From assembly GCA_964543545.1 (NCBI GenBank), contig CAZIYT010000003.1:186001-250000 (forward strand): a stretch of DNA of 64,000 nt, in the 5' to 3' direction. Positions 16,880 to 25,502 of the stretch are shown one piece after another; position 1 is the first letter of the stretch, and each line of letters opens with the position of its first letter. The notes under the pieces are model-generated. The model worked only from the letters and a program-made list of their open reading frames with translations, did not search any database and was not told the origin of the DNA. Source of the DNA: UBA4416 sp964543545. GTDB lineage: Bacteria; Bacteroidota; Bacteroidia; B-17B0; Aurantibacillaceae. The position numbers and the translations under genes were made by a program.

Positions 16880-17881
16880 TTACATCTCCAATCGTTTCAC
16901 CTCTTCCAATGCAGTTTTATATTCCGCCTTTAGCTGATCGATGATTTCCTTGCAGCTCAGTTCGCTGGTGATGAGCTCCGAAGACTTGCCTGCGCACCAG
17001 AGGCGCTTGTAGTTATTCGGCAAAACGGACTCCTCCAGCTTTTTCATGCCGCGTACCTGCACAAACATTTTGAACCACTTTTTGGTACGGGGATTATTGC
17101 TCATGAAACGCTCGAACCAGGACTGATCGTAACCCATCTTTTTCGCTTCCGGCGTATCAATGATGGTACATGGTGTACCGGACAATTTAGTGGTCATCAC
17201 AATATCGTCCATCCCGGATTTAATAATGGCGTCTTTATATTCTTTGTTGACCTTACATTCCTTGCTTACGATAAAGCGCGTCCCCACCGAAACGGCTTCA
17301 GCACCTAAAACACGCACCGACAGCAAACCTTCGCCCGAGACAATACCTCCCGCAGCAATCACCGGCAGGCCGGGGAACTTTTTCTTAAGTGCCGGCACCA
17401 GGATATGCAAAGGATGCGGCCCTGCATGCCCACCTGCCCCCTGCCCTACCGCAATAAAGCCATCGCAGCCATTATCGAAACATTTTTGGGCATGCGCCAC
17501 ATTCGTGACATCACAAAACACCTTGGCACCGTACGTGCGGGCAGCAGCAATCACTTCTTTGGGATTCCCCAGGGAGGTAATATAAAAAGGTACTTTCTTT
17601 TCGACGCAGATGGCGAGGTGCTTTTTATACAAAGGATTCGATTGCTGTACGATCAGGTTCACCCCGTAGCTGCCTTTCGATCCCGGCTTAAAGTTGTTGA
17701 TCTGGTCCAGGACAGCGGCCAGCTCCCCCTCTTTTCGGAAATTGAGGGTAGGAAAAGTGGCCATAATCCCGGAATCCATGCCGGCTTTAATCATGTCCAC
17801 ATTACTCACCAGGAACATGGGTGCCATAATGAGGGGAAATTCAATATTTAATAAAGGAAGGATGCTATTGGATGTGTTCAT
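16880..17881 (-). CDS. Nitronate monooxygenase family flavoprotein
   Basis: 333 residues, FMN-binding TIM barrel of the 2-nitropropane dioxygenase family: APMFLVSNVDMI at the N-terminus, GSYGVNL, the glycine-rich GQGAGGHAGPHP around residues 148-159, and PVIAAGGIVSGEGL (phosphate-binding). The same superfamily includes FabK-type enoyl-ACP reductases, so a role in lipid metabolism is possible. It is divergent from fadD and shares a 112-bp gap with the MarR-type palindrome; a perfect minus-strand -7 (TATATTTG, 17941-17934) lies 52 nt from its ATG. Confidence 0.85.
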   Translation of the reverse strand: MNTSNSILPLLNIEFPLIMAPMFLVSNVDMIKAGMDSGIMATFPTLNFRKEGELAAVLDQINNFKPGSKGSYGVNLIVQQSNPLYKKHLAICVEKKVPFYITSLGNPKEVIAAARTYGAKVFCDVTNVAHAQKCFDNGCDGFIAVGQGAGGHAGPHPLHILVPALKKKFPGLPVIAAGGIVSGEGLLSVRVLGAEAVSVGTRFIVSKECKVNKEYKDAIIKSGMDDIVMTTKLSGTPCTIIDTPEAKKMGYDQSWFERFMSNNPRTKKWFKMFVQVRGMKKLEESVLPNNYKRLWCAGKSSELITSELSCKEIIDQLKAEYKTALEEVKRLEM

Positions 17882-17921
17882 GGCTCAAAGATTAAAATTA
17901 CATTAAAATGTTACCGGTTTC

Positions 17922-17963
17922 TTTGGATTATTACAAATATATGTTATTTTTATGCATGCATAA
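17922..17963 (+). promoter_or_regulatory. fadD promoter with MarR-type operator
   Basis: TTTG (17922-17925), 19 nt, TATTTTTA (17945-17952, seven of eight). The perfect 14-bp palindrome TTATGCATGCATAA (17950-17963) covers the end of the -7 element and the expected start point. The same motif sits inside the marR promoter (19801-19814). Confidence 0.75.
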
Positions 17964-17993
17964 GAGTTTTTACTGAATTGTTTTACCTTTAAA

Positions 17994-19778
17994 ATGAAAG
18001 CCATGGAAACTATGGAAAACCTGAGATTGTTCGATCTGTTACACAATCTCCTCACGATGCCACTCAAAGAAGATGCCTTAGGAGCCAAAGAGAACGGGAA
18101 GTGGAGAAAGTACAGCACCAAGGAATATATTGATTCGGTCAACAACTTAAGTTATGCATTTCTTGACATCGGCATCAAGCCCGGCGACAAGATCGGCCTC
18201 ATCTCTAACAACCGCCCGGAGTGGAACTTCATCGACTATGCCTGCCTGCAAACGGGAGCGATCAATACTCCCCTCTATCCAACCATCAGCGAGCATGACC
18301 TGAAACATGTGATTGCCGATGCCGATATTAAATATTTTATCGTATCGAACAACGACATCTATCAAAAAGTGAAGTCCTGCGCAGACGGCTCTTCCATTAA
18401 AGAGATTTTTTGTATTGAGCCTGTATCCGGGCTCCGCTCCATCAAAGACCTGATTGACATAGGAAAAGAAAAGCCACAGGAAAAACAACTGGAAGAGGTG
18501 AAAGCTTCCATCAAACCGATGGACCTCGCAACACTCATCTATACCTCCGGCACCACCGGCAACCCGAAAGGCGTGATGCTCTCTCATAATAATTTTATCA
18601 GCAACGTAGAAGCTACAAAAAATCTGTGTCCCTTTAAGCAGGAATGGCGTGCTTTAAGCTTCCTGCCGCTCAACCACGTGTATGAGCGCATGTTGTCCTA
18701 TTTATACATCAGCCAGGGCATGTCGGTGTATTATGCCGAGAGCATCGATACCATCGGCAACGACCTGAAAGAAGTGAAACCGCAGATCTTTGTCACCGTG
18801 CCACGCCTGCTCGAAAAAGTGTATGACAAAATCGTAGGGGCCGGTACTGCTTTAAGCGGCATCAAAAAAATGATGTTCTTCTGGGCGCTCAACCTTGGCC
18901 TGCGTTACAAGCAGCATGGCGAAAACGGCTGGTTCTACGAAAAGCAACTGGCCCTGGCCAATAAGCTGGTCTTCTCCAAATGGCGCGAAGCTTTAGGCGG
19001 AAACATCATCGGCATCGTATCGGGTGGCTCTGCCCTGCAACCGCGATTGGCGCGCGTGTTCCACGCCGCACAGATCAAAGTGCTGGAAGGCTATGGCCTC
19101 ACGGAGACTTCGCCGGTAGTTGCGGTCAACAATTACGATCCGAAGAATACCAAGATCGGAACCGTTGGTCCTGTCATTAATAATGTGAAAGTGAAATTCG
19201 GGGAAGACGGTGAGATCCTGGTAAAAGGTCCGAACGTCATGATGGGCTATTACAAGCAGCCTGAGCTCACGGCAGAGGCCATCGACAAAGACGGCTGGTT
19301 CCATACCGGCGACATCGGCGTGTTGGAAGACGGGCGCTTCCTCAAAATCACCGACCGCAAAAAAGAAATGTTCAAAACCTCCGGTGGAAAATACATTACG
19401 CCGCAGATTACCGAAAACAAGCTCAAGGAAAGCCACTTCATTGAACAGGTGATGGTGATCGGCGAGAACGAAAAATTCCCGGCAGCCTTCATCGTACCAA
19501 GCTTTGCCTACCTGAAAGAATGGTGTGCCCGCCACAAGATCGACTTTAAATCGAATGAAGAAATCGTGAAGAATAAAGAAGTCTATGACCGCATCATGCG
19601 CGAAGTGGAAGCCGCCAATGCCAACCTGGCACAATACGAAAAGATCAAAAAGATTGCCCTGCTTCCCAAAGAGTGGAGCATCGAGCATGGTGAAATGACC
19701 CCTAAGCTTTCCCTGAAGCGGAAGGTAATTATGGAAGCGAACAAAGAAGCTTACGACAAGATCTATAAGGAAAATTAA
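17994..19778 (+). CDS. Long-chain fatty acid-CoA ligase
   Basis: 594 residues, ANL-superfamily AMP-forming ligase that activates fatty acids with ATP and CoA. Seen: P-loop YTSGTTGNPKG (183-193), the Y-G-L-T-E-T-S-P motif, GWFHTGDIG, and the C-terminal Lys-bearing DRKKEMFKTSGGKYI hinge region. It is the closer-to-eukaryotic long-chain type, with an extended middle (residues 215-300), matching Bacteroidota FadD-like proteins. Start could be either 17994 or the ATG at 18003. First gene of the fatty-acid locus, with the palindrome in its promoter and the marR gene right after (59 nt). Confidence 0.92.
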   Translation: MKAMETMENLRLFDLLHNLLTMPLKEDALGAKENGKWRKYSTKEYIDSVNNLSYAFLDIGIKPGDKIGLISNNRPEWNFIDYACLQTGAINTPLYPTISEHDLKHVIADADIKYFIVSNNDIYQKVKSCADGSSIKEIFCIEPVSGLRSIKDLIDIGKEKPQEKQLEEVKASIKPMDLATLIYTSGTTGNPKGVMLSHNNFISNVEATKNLCPFKQEWRALSFLPLNHVYERMLSYLYISQGMSVYYAESIDTIGNDLKEVKPQIFVTVPRLLEKVYDKIVGAGTALSGIKKMMFFWALNLGLRYKQHGENGWFYEKQLALANKLVFSKWREALGGNIIGIVSGGSALQPRLARVFHAAQIKVLEGYGLTETSPVVAVNNYDPKNTKIGTVGPVINNVKVKFGEDGEILVKGPNVMMGYYKQPELTAEAIDKDGWFHTGDIGVLEDGRFLKITDRKKEMFKTSGGKYITPQITENKLKESHFIEQVMVIGENEKFPAAFIVPSFAYLKEWCARHKIDFKSNEEIVKNKEVYDRIMREVEAANANLAQYEKIKKIALLPKEWSIEHGEMTPKLSLKRKVIMEANKEAYDKIYKEN

Positions 19779-19796
19779 CAGAAATTTAATCACACA

Positions 19797-19829
19797 TTTG
19801 TTATGCACGCATAATAATATGTATATTTG
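19797..19829 (+). promoter_or_regulatory. marR promoter with operator in the spacer
   Basis: TTTG (19797-19800), 21 nt, perfect -7 TATATTTG (19822-19829). The spacer begins with the palindrome TTATGCACGCATAA (19801-19814), which differs in one base from the fadD site. Binding there would block polymerase, which fits autorepression. Only 8 nt separate the -7 from the ATG, so the message may be leaderless. Confidence 0.8.
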
Positions 19830-19837
19830 TTATCGTC

Positions 19838-20287
19838 ATGAGTAAAAAGCATACCGAAACAATAGATTCTAAACTCAAGACTGCCTGGCAGGTGGTGAGC
19901 CGCATGTATAATGCCGAGGCCTTATTGCATGATGCTACTATTGCCATGGGACATTTTCTATTGAATGTGGATAGTCATGAAGGCTCTTACGCTTCGGAAA
20001 TTGCGCCGGCGCTGGGAATGGAAGGCACCTCCTTGTCGCGCATTATCCAATCCCTGGAAGAGAAAAAAATGATCCAGCGCATCCCTGATAAGAATGACAA
20101 GCGCAAAACCAAGATCATGCTCACCAAAAAAGGCGTCCAGCAAAAAGAGCTTGCCAAGAATACTGTAAGGAATTTTAATCACATGGCAGAGCTGAAAATA
20201 GGAAAAGAAAAAATCAATGTGTTTTTTAAGGTCCTTGACGAGATCACCGAGCTGGCCGAACAACGCAACAAGCTATTGAAACAATAA
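19838..20287 (+). CDS. MarR-family regulator, likely of fatty acid genes
   Basis: 149 residues, winged-helix MarR family: recognition region YASEIAPALGMEGTSLSRIIQSLEEKKMIQRIPDKNDKRKTKIMLT (about 48-92) with helices at both ends for dimerisation. In the family, a ligand such as an acyl-CoA loosens DNA binding. The palindrome in its own promoter and that of fadD suggests it is the repressor of this locus. An 8-bp inverted repeat (CCATGTTT, 20317-20324, with AAACATGG, 20346-20353) follows the stop and could attenuate read-through into fadN. Confidence 0.9.
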   Translation: MSKKHTETIDSKLKTAWQVVSRMYNAEALLHDATIAMGHFLLNVDSHEGSYASEIAPALGMEGTSLSRIIQSLEEKKMIQRIPDKNDKRKTKIMLTKKGVQQKELAKNTVRNFNHMAELKIGKEKINVFFKVLDEITELAEQRNKLLKQ

Positions 20288-20408
20288 GACCCAAACATTC
20301 TACTCTTATGAAAGAGCCATGTTTCGTAAGTGTATTCCAATAAAAAAACATGGTTATACCATCCCGAAATGAGTTCGGAACAATTAAAAAAACAATAAAT
20401 ATCCTGAT

Positions 20409-22814
20409 ATGAAAAGACTGATTCAAAAAATTGCTGTACTTGGCTCAGGGGTCATGGGCAGCCGTATTGCCTGCCACTTTGCCAACATTGGCTGCGAAGT
20501 ATTGTTGCTCGACATTCTTCCGAAAGAGCTCAATGACGCCGAAAAGGCGAAGGGACTCACAATGGAAAACAAAGCCGTGAGGAACCGCATCGTCAATGAT
20601 GCCCTGGCTTTCGCCCTGAAATCGAATCCTTCGCCCATCTATAAAAAGGAATTTGCCAGGCGTATCACTACCGGAAACTTTGAAGACGATATGGCTAAGA
20701 TTGCCAATTATGACTGGACGATCGAAGTCGTGGTTGAAAATTTAGACATCAAGAAAAAAGTATACGAGCAGGTGGAGAAATTCCGGAAGCCCGGAACCCT
20801 GATCACCTCTAATACCTCAGGCATTCCTATCCATTTATTAACGGAAGGAAGAAGCGAGGACTTCAAAGACAATTTCTGCGGCACGCACTTCTTCAATCCT
20901 CCGCGTTATTTAAAATTACTGGAGATCATTCCTACGCCACACACCAAACCGGAGATCGTTTCCTTCCTGATGGAATACGGGGAAAAGTTTTTAGGAAAAA
21001 CAACCGTACTCGCCAAAGACACCCCGGCCTTCATTGCCAACCGCGTGGGTGTGTACGGTATTATGTCTTTGCTGCACCTGGTAGAGAAAATGGATCTGAC
21101 CGTTGAGGAAGTGGATAAATTGACCGGTCCTGTCTTAGGCCGCCCTAAATCGGCGACCTTTCGTACAGCCGATGTGGTGGGCCTGGACACCCTGGTAAAT
21201 GTAGCTAATGGCTTAAAACAAGGTGTGCCGAATGATGAGGCCAACGCCTTATTTGTGCTTCCCGGTTACCTGAAAAAAATGGTGGAGAACAAATGGCTGG
21301 GCGATAAAACCGGACAAGGCTTTTACAAGAAAGTGAAAGGCAAGGACGGCAAATCGGAGATCCTGGCCCTTGATCTGAAAACACTGGAATACCGTCCGCA
21401 GCAAAAAGCGAAGTTCGCGACGCTTGAAATGACGAAACCGGTAGAGAATTTAAAAGACCGCTTAAAAATGCTGGTGGCCGGAAAAGATAAGGCCGGAGAA
21501 TTTTACCGCGCCACCTTCGCCGGCTTGTTTCAATATGTATCGAACCGCATTCCTGAAATAGCAGACGAGCTTTATAAAATCGACGATGCCCTGAAAGCTG
21601 GATTCGGCTGGGATCTCGGACCATTTGAATATTGGGATGCCATCGGCGTGAAAGCATCGGTGGAATTGATGGAAGCTGCCGGTGTAAAACCGAATACCTG
21701 GGTCTACGATTTCCTGAAAGGGGGAAACACAGCCTTCTACAAAATAGAGAACGGTAAAAAATTATTTTACGATATTCCTTCCAAATCCTATAAAACCATT
21801 CCGGGAACGGAAGAGTTTATTTCTTTGGAAGCCCTGCGTGGCACAAACACCATTTGGAAGAACAGCGGTGTGTCTATCATCGACTTAGGCGATGGCATCC
21901 TCAACGTGGAGTTCCACACCAAGATGAATACCATTGGCGGCGAAGTATTAGCCGGTCTGAACAAAGCGATTGATATTGCCGAGAAAGATTATAAAGGATT
22001 AGTAATCAGCAACGAAGGAGCGAATTTCTCTGCCGGCGCCAACGTGGGTATGATCTTTATGATGGCTGCCGAACAGGAGTGGGACGAGCTCAACATGGCG
22101 GTACGTATGTTCCAGAACACGACCATGCGCATGCGTTATTCTTCTATCCCGGTGGTAGTCGCGCCTCATAACCTCACACTCGGTGGCGGCTGCGAAATGT
22201 GCCTGCATGCAGATATGGTTGTGGCACATGCCGAAAGCTATATCGGTTTGGTAGAGTTCGGCGTGGGTGTGATCCCCGGCGGTGGCGGCACCAAAGAATT
22301 TGCTGTGCGCTTATCCGATTCCTTGCATGAAGGCGATGTAGAACTGAACATCTTCCGCGAAAAATTCCTGACGATCGGCCAGGCTAAAGTATCGACCTCT
22401 GCTTACGAGGCTTTTGACCTGGGAATCTTAAGAAAAGGAATCGACAAAGTGGTGATCTCCCGAGCACGCCAGCTGGCAGAAGCCAAGGCAGAATGTCTTT
22501 TACTCGCCGAAGCGGGTTACACCAAACCGGCGCCACGCAAAGACATCAGGGTGCTCGGCAACCAGGCCCTGGGCTTAGTATACGTAGGCGCAAATTCTAT
22601 GTACAGCGGAAACTATATGAGCGAACACGATCTGAAGATCTCTCAGAAATTAGGTTATGTCATTGCCGGCGGAGATTTATCGCAACCAACCCTGGTAAGC
22701 GAGCAATACCTGTTGGATCTGGAACGGGAAGCCTTCGTACAACTCTGCACCGAGAAAAAAACAATGGAGCGCCTGCATAGCATTATTAATGGAGGAAAGG
22801 TGTTGAGGAACTAG
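20409..22814 (+). CDS. fadN: 3-hydroxyacyl-CoA dehydrogenase / enoyl-CoA hydratase, FadN type
   Basis: 801 residues. N-terminal Rossmann fold with GSGVMGSRIACHF (12-), the dehydrogenase His motif GTHFFNPPRYLKLLEI, then a C-terminal crotonase domain (about 490-690) with SAGANVGMIF and the oxyanion-hole LGGGCEMCLHADMVVAHAESYIGLVEFGVGVIPGGGGT. This order (dehydrogenase first) and length match Bacillus FadN rather than E. coli FadB. Performs two steps of beta-oxidation. Followed by fadA and fadE, the same set as the Bacillus fadNAE operon. Confidence 0.93.
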   Translation: MKRLIQKIAVLGSGVMGSRIACHFANIGCEVLLLDILPKELNDAEKAKGLTMENKAVRNRIVNDALAFALKSNPSPIYKKEFARRITTGNFEDDMAKIANYDWTIEVVVENLDIKKKVYEQVEKFRKPGTLITSNTSGIPIHLLTEGRSEDFKDNFCGTHFFNPPRYLKLLEIIPTPHTKPEIVSFLMEYGEKFLGKTTVLAKDTPAFIANRVGVYGIMSLLHLVEKMDLTVEEVDKLTGPVLGRPKSATFRTADVVGLDTLVNVANGLKQGVPNDEANALFVLPGYLKKMVENKWLGDKTGQGFYKKVKGKDGKSEILALDLKTLEYRPQQKAKFATLEMTKPVENLKDRLKMLVAGKDKAGEFYRATFAGLFQYVSNRIPEIADELYKIDDALKAGFGWDLGPFEYWDAIGVKASVELMEAAGVKPNTWVYDFLKGGNTAFYKIENGKKLFYDIPSKSYKTIPGTEEFISLEALRGTNTIWKNSGVSIIDLGDGILNVEFHTKMNTIGGEVLAGLNKAIDIAEKDYKGLVISNEGANFSAGANVGMIFMMAAEQEWDELNMAVRMFQNTTMRMRYSSIPVVVAPHNLTLGGGCEMCLHADMVVAHAESYIGLVEFGVGVIPGGGGTKEFAVRLSDSLHEGDVELNIFREKFLTIGQAKVSTSAYEAFDLGILRKGIDKVVISRARQLAEAKAECLLLAEAGYTKPAPRKDIRVLGNQALGLVYVGANSMYSGNYMSEHDLKISQKLGYVIAGGDLSQPTLVSEQYLLDLEREAFVQLCTEKKTMERLHSIINGGKVLRN

Positions 22815-23086
22815 CTAGTCGAAAAATAATAAAAATAATGCCAATGATTTTGTGATATACAATTCCTCCTTTGAAGGAGGTGGCCGCAGGCCGGAGGATG
22901 TAAAGAAAACTACGCAGAACACATCTCCCGCCCTTCGGGCACCCTCTTGAAAGAGGGAATTTTGATTATCTCAAATTCAGAGTGGAATTCAAAAAATGAA
23001 CTACAGTTTAAAAAAATCAATAAAATAATTAATCGGTGACGTACAGAGTCTCACATCTCACTACTCACATCTAAAAATCTATACAT
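22815..23086. repeat. Intergenic inverted repeat between fadN and fadA
   Basis: Arm 1 (22864-22901) begins TCCTCCTTTGAAGGAGGTGG; arm 2 (22921-22959) is its diverged inverse, ending CACCCTCTTGAAAGAGGGA. Each arm is itself an imperfect hairpin (CTCCTTTGAAGGAG and CCGCAGGCCGG types). Probably a mobile or REP-like element inserted in the fad operon; no gene here. Confidence 0.6.
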
Positions 23087-24262
23087 ATGAACGCATATAT
23101 TGTAGCAGGATTCAGAAGCGCCGTAGGCAAAGCCAACAAAGGCGGATTTCGTTTTACACGTCCTGACGACCTCGCAGCCGATGTGATCAAACATTTAATG
23201 GGCTCGCTTCCTCAGATAGAACACACCCTTGTGGATGATGTGATGGTAGGAAATGCCATGCCGGAAGCTGAACAAGGATTGAATGTCGGAAGGCTGATCT
23301 CCTTACTCGCCCTGAATACCGATAAGGTGTCGGGCATGACGGTGAACCGTTACTGCGCTTCCGGATTGGAAACGATTGCCATCGCTTCGGCCAAAATTGC
23401 AGCAGGCTATGCCAATTGCATCATTGCCGGTGGTGTGGAAAGCATGAGCCTGATCCCGATGGGCGGCTGGCGCATTGTACCAAACCCCAAAGTAGCGAAA
23501 GAGCATGCCGACTGGTACTGGAACATGGGCTTAACAGCGGAAGCGGTTGCCAAAGAATTTAACGTGTCGCGCGAAGACCAGGATGAATTCTCTTATAAAT
23601 CTCACCAGAAAGCCGTGGCTGCTATCAAAGCAGGCAAGTTCAAAGACGAGATCGTTCCCGTGAAAGTGACGGAAACATTCGTGGATGAGAACGGAAAAAA
23701 GAAAAGCAAAGATTACATCGTGGATATGGATGAAGGTGCGAGGGCCGATACCTCTATCGAAGCCTTAGCGAAGCTGAAGCCGGTATTTGCCAACGGTGGC
23801 AGCGTGACGGCGGGTAACTCCTCACAAACCAGCGACGGCTCGGCTTTCGTGATGGTGGTGAGCGAAAAATTCATGAAAGAGCACAAGCTCACTCCTATCG
23901 CCCGTTTGGTGTCCCACGCGGTGGCAGGTGTTCCTCCACGCATCATGGGCATCGGTCCTGTGTTTGCGGTTCCGAAAGCAGTAGAGCAAGCCGGTTTAAA
24001 AATCGACGACATCGACCTCTTTGAATTGAACGAAGCCTTTGCGTCTCAGTCGCTGGCGGTTGTCCGTGAGCTGAAGTTAAACCCTGACAAAGTCAATGTG
24101 AACGGCGGAGCCATTTCTTTAGGGCATCCCCTGGGCTGTAGCGGCGCCAAATTATCGGTACAGCTATTTAGTGAGCTGCGCCGCCAGAAGAAAAAATACG
24201 GCGTCGTAACGATGTGTATCGGAACAGGACACGGAGCAGCCGGAGTTTTTGAATTACTCTGA
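23087..24262 (+). CDS. fadA: Acetyl-CoA acyltransferase (3-ketoacyl-CoA thiolase)
   Basis: 391 residues, the same length as Bacillus FadA. Cleaves 3-ketoacyl-CoA with CoA to acetyl-CoA and a shortened acyl-CoA. All catalytic elements are present: Cys90 in NRYCASGLE, His347 in GHPLGCSG, and Cys377 in CIGTGHG. Lies between fadN and the amidohydrolase gene, 16 nt before the latter. Confidence 0.95.
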   Translation: MNAYIVAGFRSAVGKANKGGFRFTRPDDLAADVIKHLMGSLPQIEHTLVDDVMVGNAMPEAEQGLNVGRLISLLALNTDKVSGMTVNRYCASGLETIAIASAKIAAGYANCIIAGGVESMSLIPMGGWRIVPNPKVAKEHADWYWNMGLTAEAVAKEFNVSREDQDEFSYKSHQKAVAAIKAGKFKDEIVPVKVTETFVDENGKKKSKDYIVDMDEGARADTSIEALAKLKPVFANGGSVTAGNSSQTSDGSAFVMVVSEKFMKEHKLTPIARLVSHAVAGVPPRIMGIGPVFAVPKAVEQAGLKIDDIDLFELNEAFASQSLAVVRELKLNPDKVNVNGGAISLGHPLGCSGAKLSVQLFSELRRQKKKYGVVTMCIGTGHGAAGVFELL

Positions 24263-24278
24263 TTAAAACTAGTAAATC

Positions 24279-25463
24279 ATGCAAAAGGAAGTATTGGATA
24301 ATCTCATCGCTATCAGGCGACAGCTTCATGCGAATCCGGAGCTTGGCTACCAGGAGTATGAAACGGCGGAGCTGATCTGCAAGGAGCTCGACAAGCTTGG
24401 CATACCTTATAAAAAGAACATTGCCAAAACCGGCGTGGTAGCAACCCTAAGCAAAGGCGAAGGCCCTGGCATCGTGTTGCGGGCCGATATGGACGCTTTA
24501 CCGATTAAGGAAAATACGGAGCTGGAATTTAAAAGCACGAAACAAACCAAAGCGGGAAACCATGATATTCCCCTGATGCATGCTTGCGGGCATGACGTTC
24601 ACGTGACGATGCTTTTAGGAGCGGCGGCTTTATTGAAGGATGCGGATTACAAAGGAACCATCAAATTCATTTTCCAACCTTCGGAAGAAGGCACCTACGA
24701 CGATCCCGAGAAAAAATCGGGGGGACAACGGATGGTGGAAGCCGGTGAGCTGGACGATGTGAAAGCGGCACTGGCCCTGCACGTGCATCCTTTGTTGCCT
24801 GTAGGAAAAGTAGCTTATAAGCTGGGACAAGCCTTAGCCTGCGCCAACTTTTTCAGGATCGAGATTACGGGCCGTATGGCACATGCTGCGGTAGCGCCAC
24901 ATTTGGGCATCGATGCCATCCTGATCTCCAGCCATATTATCCAGGCGGTTTCTTCTATTTCCCATAAATACATTCCGCCACATGAGCCGACGGTGATCTC
25001 CTTCACCAAAATCAACGGCGGCATTGCTCCGAACGTGATCGCCGATAAAGTGATCCTCGAAGGAACCGTGAGAGCGCTTGATCTGAGCACTTTCAATACG
25101 GTACTGGAAAGAATTGAAAAGATCATTAAAGCAACCATGATCTCCTTCGACGCAGATATTAAAATCAGCTACGACCTGAACTACCCAAGCCTGCTGAATG
25201 ACAAAGGCATTCATGAAAAAGTCCTGACGCCGCTGGAATCCGTTTTCGGAAAACAGAACATTATCCCGGTAGACGCCATCCTTGGCTCCGAAGACTTTGC
25301 CTTCTATTCACGCAAAGTGCCGAGTATGTTCTATTTCCTGGGCGCGCAGGACACGGCAGAAAAAACCTATTTCCTTCACGATTCCAAAGTGGTCTTCAAT
25401 GAAGGCTGCATCCCCTATGGCTCTCAATTACTGGCAGAAGGCGCCCTCGCATTACTCAAATAA
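24279..25463 (+). CDS. M20 family amidohydrolase, possibly N-acyl amino acid hydrolase
   Basis: 394 residues. Two-domain M20D metallopeptidase fold (HipO/AmaA/IAA-amino acid hydrolase group): LRQLHANPELGYQEYE-like start (RRQLHANPELG), metal ligands Cys103 and His105 (HACGHDVH), catalytic Glu136-Glu137 (PSEEG), His163 region (ALHVHP), and GSEDF near the C-terminus. Members cut acyl groups from amino acids. Sitting inside a fad operon 16 nt after fadA and 39 nt before fadE, it may release fatty acids from N-acyl amino acid lipids for beta-oxidation; this substrate is inference. Confidence 0.85.
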   Translation: MQKEVLDNLIAIRRQLHANPELGYQEYETAELICKELDKLGIPYKKNIAKTGVVATLSKGEGPGIVLRADMDALPIKENTELEFKSTKQTKAGNHDIPLMHACGHDVHVTMLLGAAALLKDADYKGTIKFIFQPSEEGTYDDPEKKSGGQRMVEAGELDDVKAALALHVHPLLPVGKVAYKLGQALACANFFRIEITGRMAHAAVAPHLGIDAILISSHIIQAVSSISHKYIPPHEPTVISFTKINGGIAPNVIADKVILEGTVRALDLSTFNTVLERIEKIIKATMISFDADIKISYDLNYPSLLNDKGIHEKVLTPLESVFGKQNIIPVDAILGSEDFAFYSRKVPSMFYFLGAQDTAEKTYFLHDSKVVFNEGCIPYGSQLLAEGALALLK

Positions 25464-25502
25464 TTCAAAAAAACATTTATATAAAAAAACAACCACAAGA
25501 TT

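Noticed and set aside
20317..20353. Firm marR terminator
   Set aside because: Only 8 bp with a 21-nt loop and no T run; mentioned as possible attenuator only.
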